In this document: piece by piece, positions 60,948 to 64,000 of the stretch
Numbering within the stretch: the first letter of the stretch is position 1
Layout: each line of letters opens with the position of its first letter
NCBI RefSeq assembly: GCF_947242115.1
Contig: NC_074716.1
Span: 42,052,639 to 42,116,638, forward strand
Origin: Biomphalaria glabrata
Lineage: Eukaryota; Mollusca; Gastropoda; Planorbidae
Direction: 5' to 3'
Length of the DNA: 64,000 nucleotides
Program-made: the position numbers and the translations under genes
The notes under the pieces: generated by a model
What the model was told of the DNA's origin: nothing
What the model saw: only the letters and a program-made list of their open reading frames with translations
The model's database searches: none

Positions 60948-61670
60948 AAAAATATTTTCTGCTATGGATTTGTTTGTCTTTGTGGTTGTAGGTCAGACAT
61001 TAGAATCTTTGTTATTTATTTCTTAAGAGTTTCAGTGTTGTACATATTGATATTGTGGGTTTTGGTATTACCCTGAACATCATCGTTGTCCTTATTTTTT
61101 GGTGGGAAGGTTCTTTTATGCTACAATCAAGAAGTGATGTTATAGACATTTTGAACATGTTACAGAGATGAATCTTTGTCTTTGGGAAACTAAAATGATA
61201 TTAACGTCAATGTTATCAAGAAACATAATATAAAGTGACCCCTTTTTTAAAAAATACTATTTAAGTACTAAATTGGACTGAAATTATGATTTATTATCTT
61301 CATCTGTATTTGTAATAACCTATCATTCACATTATTACTGTTTCATATTTTTGTATAACTATCGTTGTATTAAATTCATCCTGTAATTTAAATCATTATA
61401 CACATCGTTTATTAATTTATGTACTGCTGGGTGTATATGGTGTGTCTGTTAGGCTGAACTTCGGGACTGATGTAATTATCAAGAAAAAAGTAAACATAGT
61501 TAATTTTAACAAACACACACGCACATATTGCAATTAAAATTACACTTCACTACAACGACAATTTTATATGTATTCGTTAATCATCAAAGTCATGACAAAA
61601 ACTAACCTCTCCATTCAGCGGCAGCAAATCCTATTGCAGCAACAAGTACAACAAAAATCAGAGAACGCAT
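59334..61670 (-). CDS. Secreted PxC/KFG-family protein, paralogue C (2 coding exons)
   Basis: Coding exons 61607-61670 (64 nt) and 59334-59698 (365 nt), joined across a phase-1 intron (donor G|gttagt, acceptor tatttcag|TGTCCC), give 142 aa. Residues 1-18 (MRSLIFVVLVAAIGFAAA) are the signal peptide. E19-W20 follows as in B. Core: G29-I30-P31-E32-C33, a second Cys at C40, F44-F45, A55 and K58-F59-G60. The tail (61-142) has helices and a Gly/Asp-rich loop (GTSGGDPWNSL) with no GGLT repeat. C33-to-F59 spacing (26) equals that in A and B. ATG directly follows the acceptor of the 5'-UTR intron (ctttag|ATG). Most compact member: intron 2 is 1.9 kb. Unknown secreted protein; helical bundle suggested only by the hydrophobic pattern. 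Confidence 0.75.
60473..60844 (+). CDS. Unrecognised open frame opposite gene C intron 2
   Basis: 123 codons. The first two thirds (LAKFESNSLVDNIFSRNM, then ISSTLEDLLTSRNVSEAVAM) look like ordinary helical protein; the end is low quality. The frame follows a tattagtcaacccgcggcgt block also seen near 10995, which suggests mobile DNA. No family recognised. It could be a chance frame or an element remnant. Confidence 0.2.
   Translation: MSKNNGPGVAVVIPMFANKAYSDLAKFESNSLVDNIFSRNMQQKVPDARISSTLEDLLTSRNVSEAVAMVRKLRAIRTVRDRACVRAWCSRSDLFSPSSFFFAAKVTWGNSSPTCRNKSVIFP
60907..60945. repeat. TA microsatellite
   Basis: About 19 TA units in gene C intron 2. Confidence 0.9.
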
Positions 61671-62040
61671 CTAAAGGTAAACAAAAATGTATTTAAATAA
61701 ATATGTAATACAAAAATATTATTAAGAAATAATTTAAAAAAAACAATAACATAAAGCTTTATTATAAATAAACATTTATAGACAACAAAATGTGGAGAAA
61801 GACTTTTGAAAAATATGATTTACATATGCAAAAAAGAAGATAGGTATGTGGATGCTGAACAGCGAGTCTAAATGATGAAATGTAACAAAATATAAAATAA
61901 ATAAAAGTAGCCTACGTAAATAAAGCAGAAATATTTTTATTAAATTTAAAATATCAAACTAATAACTAACAAAAAAATGTAAATATTGTAATAACTCAAT
62001 AGCTAGATGCGTAGAAGTTAAAACTAATCTGGAGTTCCCT

Positions 62041-62770
62041 TAGTTACTCGATGTTACATTAAAAGCTTTGAGCGAACATTGGAGACAGATTCACAGTCAC
62101 AGAGCAGAAAGGGAAGAACTAGCACTAGCTGCTACCATGCTAGCAAATCATCCAAGTTCCTCACACAGTCAGATTTCTTTCTAACCGATGCGAAAACAAC
62201 CCTCCAAAGCTTGCAAAACTCTGATTCCTCTTATATTAAAAACCTCAGAACAGCACTTACAAAGCTCAACAACAACAGCAAAAAAAAACTGTTATTCAAT
62301 GGATACCAGCTCACATACAACTAGAAGGAAATTAGAAGGCTGACACACTCGCCAAGAGTGGGAGAACTAACTCACAAATCATCTGAACTCTATCCAGAAG
62401 AATTGAAGAAATTAATTTTAAATACAATAAATGAGAAATGGACGAGCTCTTATTCAAATCACAAGAAAGGTGACGCTTACTATAAGCTATCCCGACAAGA
62501 CCAACGTCTAATCTTTCGATTCAGGACCTGACACAACAGAATGCGACAACACATGTACCGGAAGCTCAAAACTGGAACCTGTGAAATCTGTCCATATGGA
62601 GTATCACTAGAGAATGCCGACCACGTCCTCCATAACTGCTCTCTTTACCAAGAGGCCCGAATAAGACACTGACCCCAAAACACTCCAATAGAAAGAAAAC
62701 TCTATGGAGAGCTCCCTGATTTGGAAACTTCTCAGTTCATCTCATGTATTGGTCTAGTCATCTGAACACT
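62041..62770 (+). mobile_element. LINE tail relic with RNase H and zinc-knuckle end (I/Jockey-like)
   Basis: Plus-strand translation: FFLTDAKTTLQSLQNSD then IKNLRTALTKL (RNase H, with the TD-x-K block of the active site). It goes on to LADTLAKSG-like SPRVGELT, then RLIFRFRT and CEICPYGVSLENADHVLHNC (CxxC...H...C), ending in LYGELPDLETSQFIS. At least two stops and a frame change; 5'-truncated and dead. In intron 1 of gene C, on the opposite strand. Confidence 0.8.
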
Positions 62771-63329
62771 CCAACATAACAATGAGAACGAAGAATAAGA
62801 AGACAAACAAGAACGCCACTTCTGTGGTGACTAGAACAAGACGTGTTTTCCAGATCTAATGACATGGACTGTGCCTTTCTTTGGTGGAATATACTGTATT
62901 ATTTAAAGTGGCATCTTATTCTCTGATTTAAAGTGATAGTGTTGTTGTTTAATAGTATATGATGTAATGAAAAATCACTACTAAATATACATTCAAACAT
63001 CAACATCTCAAGTCACAACAGACACACAAGCTGTGAACACTATAACAAGGAACGATATTTAATTAATTAAACGAATTATTTACAAATATGACCTTTTCCA
63101 CTAAAAAGCGCTGTTTAGCTATTTCAGTTTTTATATTACAAAAATGTTTGATGTTTTTTCAACTTTATTTTAATTTTTTAAAATTATTTCTCGTCTCGCA
63201 TAATCTGATCTCCTTATAACTGCTGTGTTCAATAATCTACGCAGCACGAAGATAATGTTTAAAAACATATTAGAGATGAAGCCGAGGTAAAGACATACAT
63301 GCACGGCTAATAGTACATTAAATGCTTAC

Positions 63330-63437
63330 CTTAACACAATACAGTGGGTATCACTAGCTTTATGAAAAATTTAAAAGGTCGCAGATAATATTAAGCTGAT
63401 GTAAAATCAGACTGGTCTACAGCTCACAGTATTTCAA
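63330..63437 (-). promoter_or_regulatory. Gene C core promoter and non-coding first exon
   Basis: TATA-like TTGAAATA (minus) at 63430-63437, likely start A at 63413 in CCAGTCT, first exon to 63330 with donor aag|gtaagc. Shares AATACT, then GAGCTGTAGACCAGT with gene B. Confidence 0.6.
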
Positions 63438-63739
63438 GACCTCAAACTCGTGTCATTGACACATTCAAAATACAAACGTACTTTCACATGTAACAGATGC
63501 CTATTATTAACAACAGGCTTCAATATATTAAACATGCAATACAATTAGATAAAAGCTAATAAATTCTTTTTTTTTTTGGACGAGGGGGGAGGGATAATAT
63601 AATGAATTCTTACTAATAATGTTTATTCTACATACATTATGAGCCCATTGAACCTGCGCATTCAAATAAATTTTATGTCTTGAAAAACAAGACAAAAAAA
63701 CATAGAAATTTGTTTAATCGTAAAAATACAGTTTTTATT

Positions 63740-63905
63740 AGGGGCCCCCGAAAGGGGAAAAGACGCAATTAGTTTTGTGTTTTGTGTGGTCCGTCTGTCC
63801 GTCCGTCTGTCCGTTCGTCTGTCCGTCTCGTTTAAATCTCGTAAACTAGAAAAGATATTGAAAATCCAACATCATATTATTTTAGTCCATTCAATGTTCT
63901 GATGC
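63740..63905 (-). repeat. Dispersed repeat, Rep-1-related
   Basis: ggggcccccgaaaggggaaa, CCGTCTGT runs and gatctcgtaaactagaaaag match 52140-52300. Confidence 0.6.
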
Positions 63906-63932
63906 AACGACTAGTTTTTATTTTAGTCCAAC

Positions 63933-64000
63933 AGTATGTATGTATGTATGTATGTATGTATGTATGTATGTATGTATGTATGTATGTATGTATGTATGTA
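63933..64000. repeat. ATGT microsatellite at the window edge
   Basis: At least 17 ATGT units, continuing past the end. Confidence 0.95.

Overview
The window looks like nuclear DNA of a gastropod mollusc, most likely a freshwater pulmonate snail of the Biomphalaria/Bulinus kind. This is inferred from AT-rich introns, GT-AG splicing, tRNA-derived SINEs, mollusc-style LINE tails, hAT, Tigger and LTR-element relics, long minisatellites, and an intronless receptor of the gastropod chemosensory type. No bacterial or viral genome organisation is present. Host genes are sparse and mobile DNA makes up most of the sequence.

Host genes. (1) A single-exon class A GPCR lies on the plus strand at 4854-5987. 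(2) Three paralogous genes lie on the minus strand, head to tail, and are called A, B and C here. Each has a TATA-like promoter, a short first exon, a tiny signal-peptide exon ending in phase 1, and a last exon encoding the mature protein. A: first exon 22001-22075, exons 21038-21110 and 14402-14859, 176 aa. B: 44921-45008, 43738-43801 and 38429-38736, 124 aa. C: 63330-63413, 61607-61670 and 59334-59698, 142 aa. The signal peptides are alike. The mature chains have diverged but share, without gaps, the pattern P-x-C-x(10)-F-[FY]-x(9)-A-x(2)-K-F-G. I do not recognise the family. It is the best candidate for something undescribed here, and none of the three genes appears as a whole open reading frame because of the splicing.

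Layout. 1-4850: little coding content, one LINE tail. 4854-5987: GPCR. 6.0-9.6 kb: unexplained non-coding DNA, a LINE tail, a SINE. 9.8-13.3 kb: a dispersed repeat and a decayed hAT (ZMYM1-like) transposase split by a solo LTR. 14.2-22.1 kb: gene A, whose second intron holds a solo LTR, a LINE tail and a hAT-like non-autonomous element. 22.9-29.4 kb: a terminal-inverted-repeat element carrying a 29-copy 16-bp array, a hAT copy with a perfect 8-bp target duplication, an inverted partner of the first element, and a dispersed repeat. 29.7-35.4 kb: a young LTR-internal-LTR-internal-LTR element coding for a SAP-domain Gag-like protein. 35.4-38.2 kb: an older repeat split by a related solo LTR, a LINE tail and a SINE. 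38.3-45.0 kb: gene B, with a roughly 40-copy 37-bp minisatellite in an intron. 46.7-51.9 kb: a dispersed repeat, a second hAT-like copy joined to a Tigger-like transposase fragment, and SINE pieces. 52-55.5 kb: little that I recognise. 55.5-59.2 kb: GATA microsatellites, a foldback MITE and a broken Ty3/Gypsy-like element with a Gag reading frame. 59.2-63.4 kb: gene C, with a LINE tail in intron 1. The last bases are an ATGT microsatellite.
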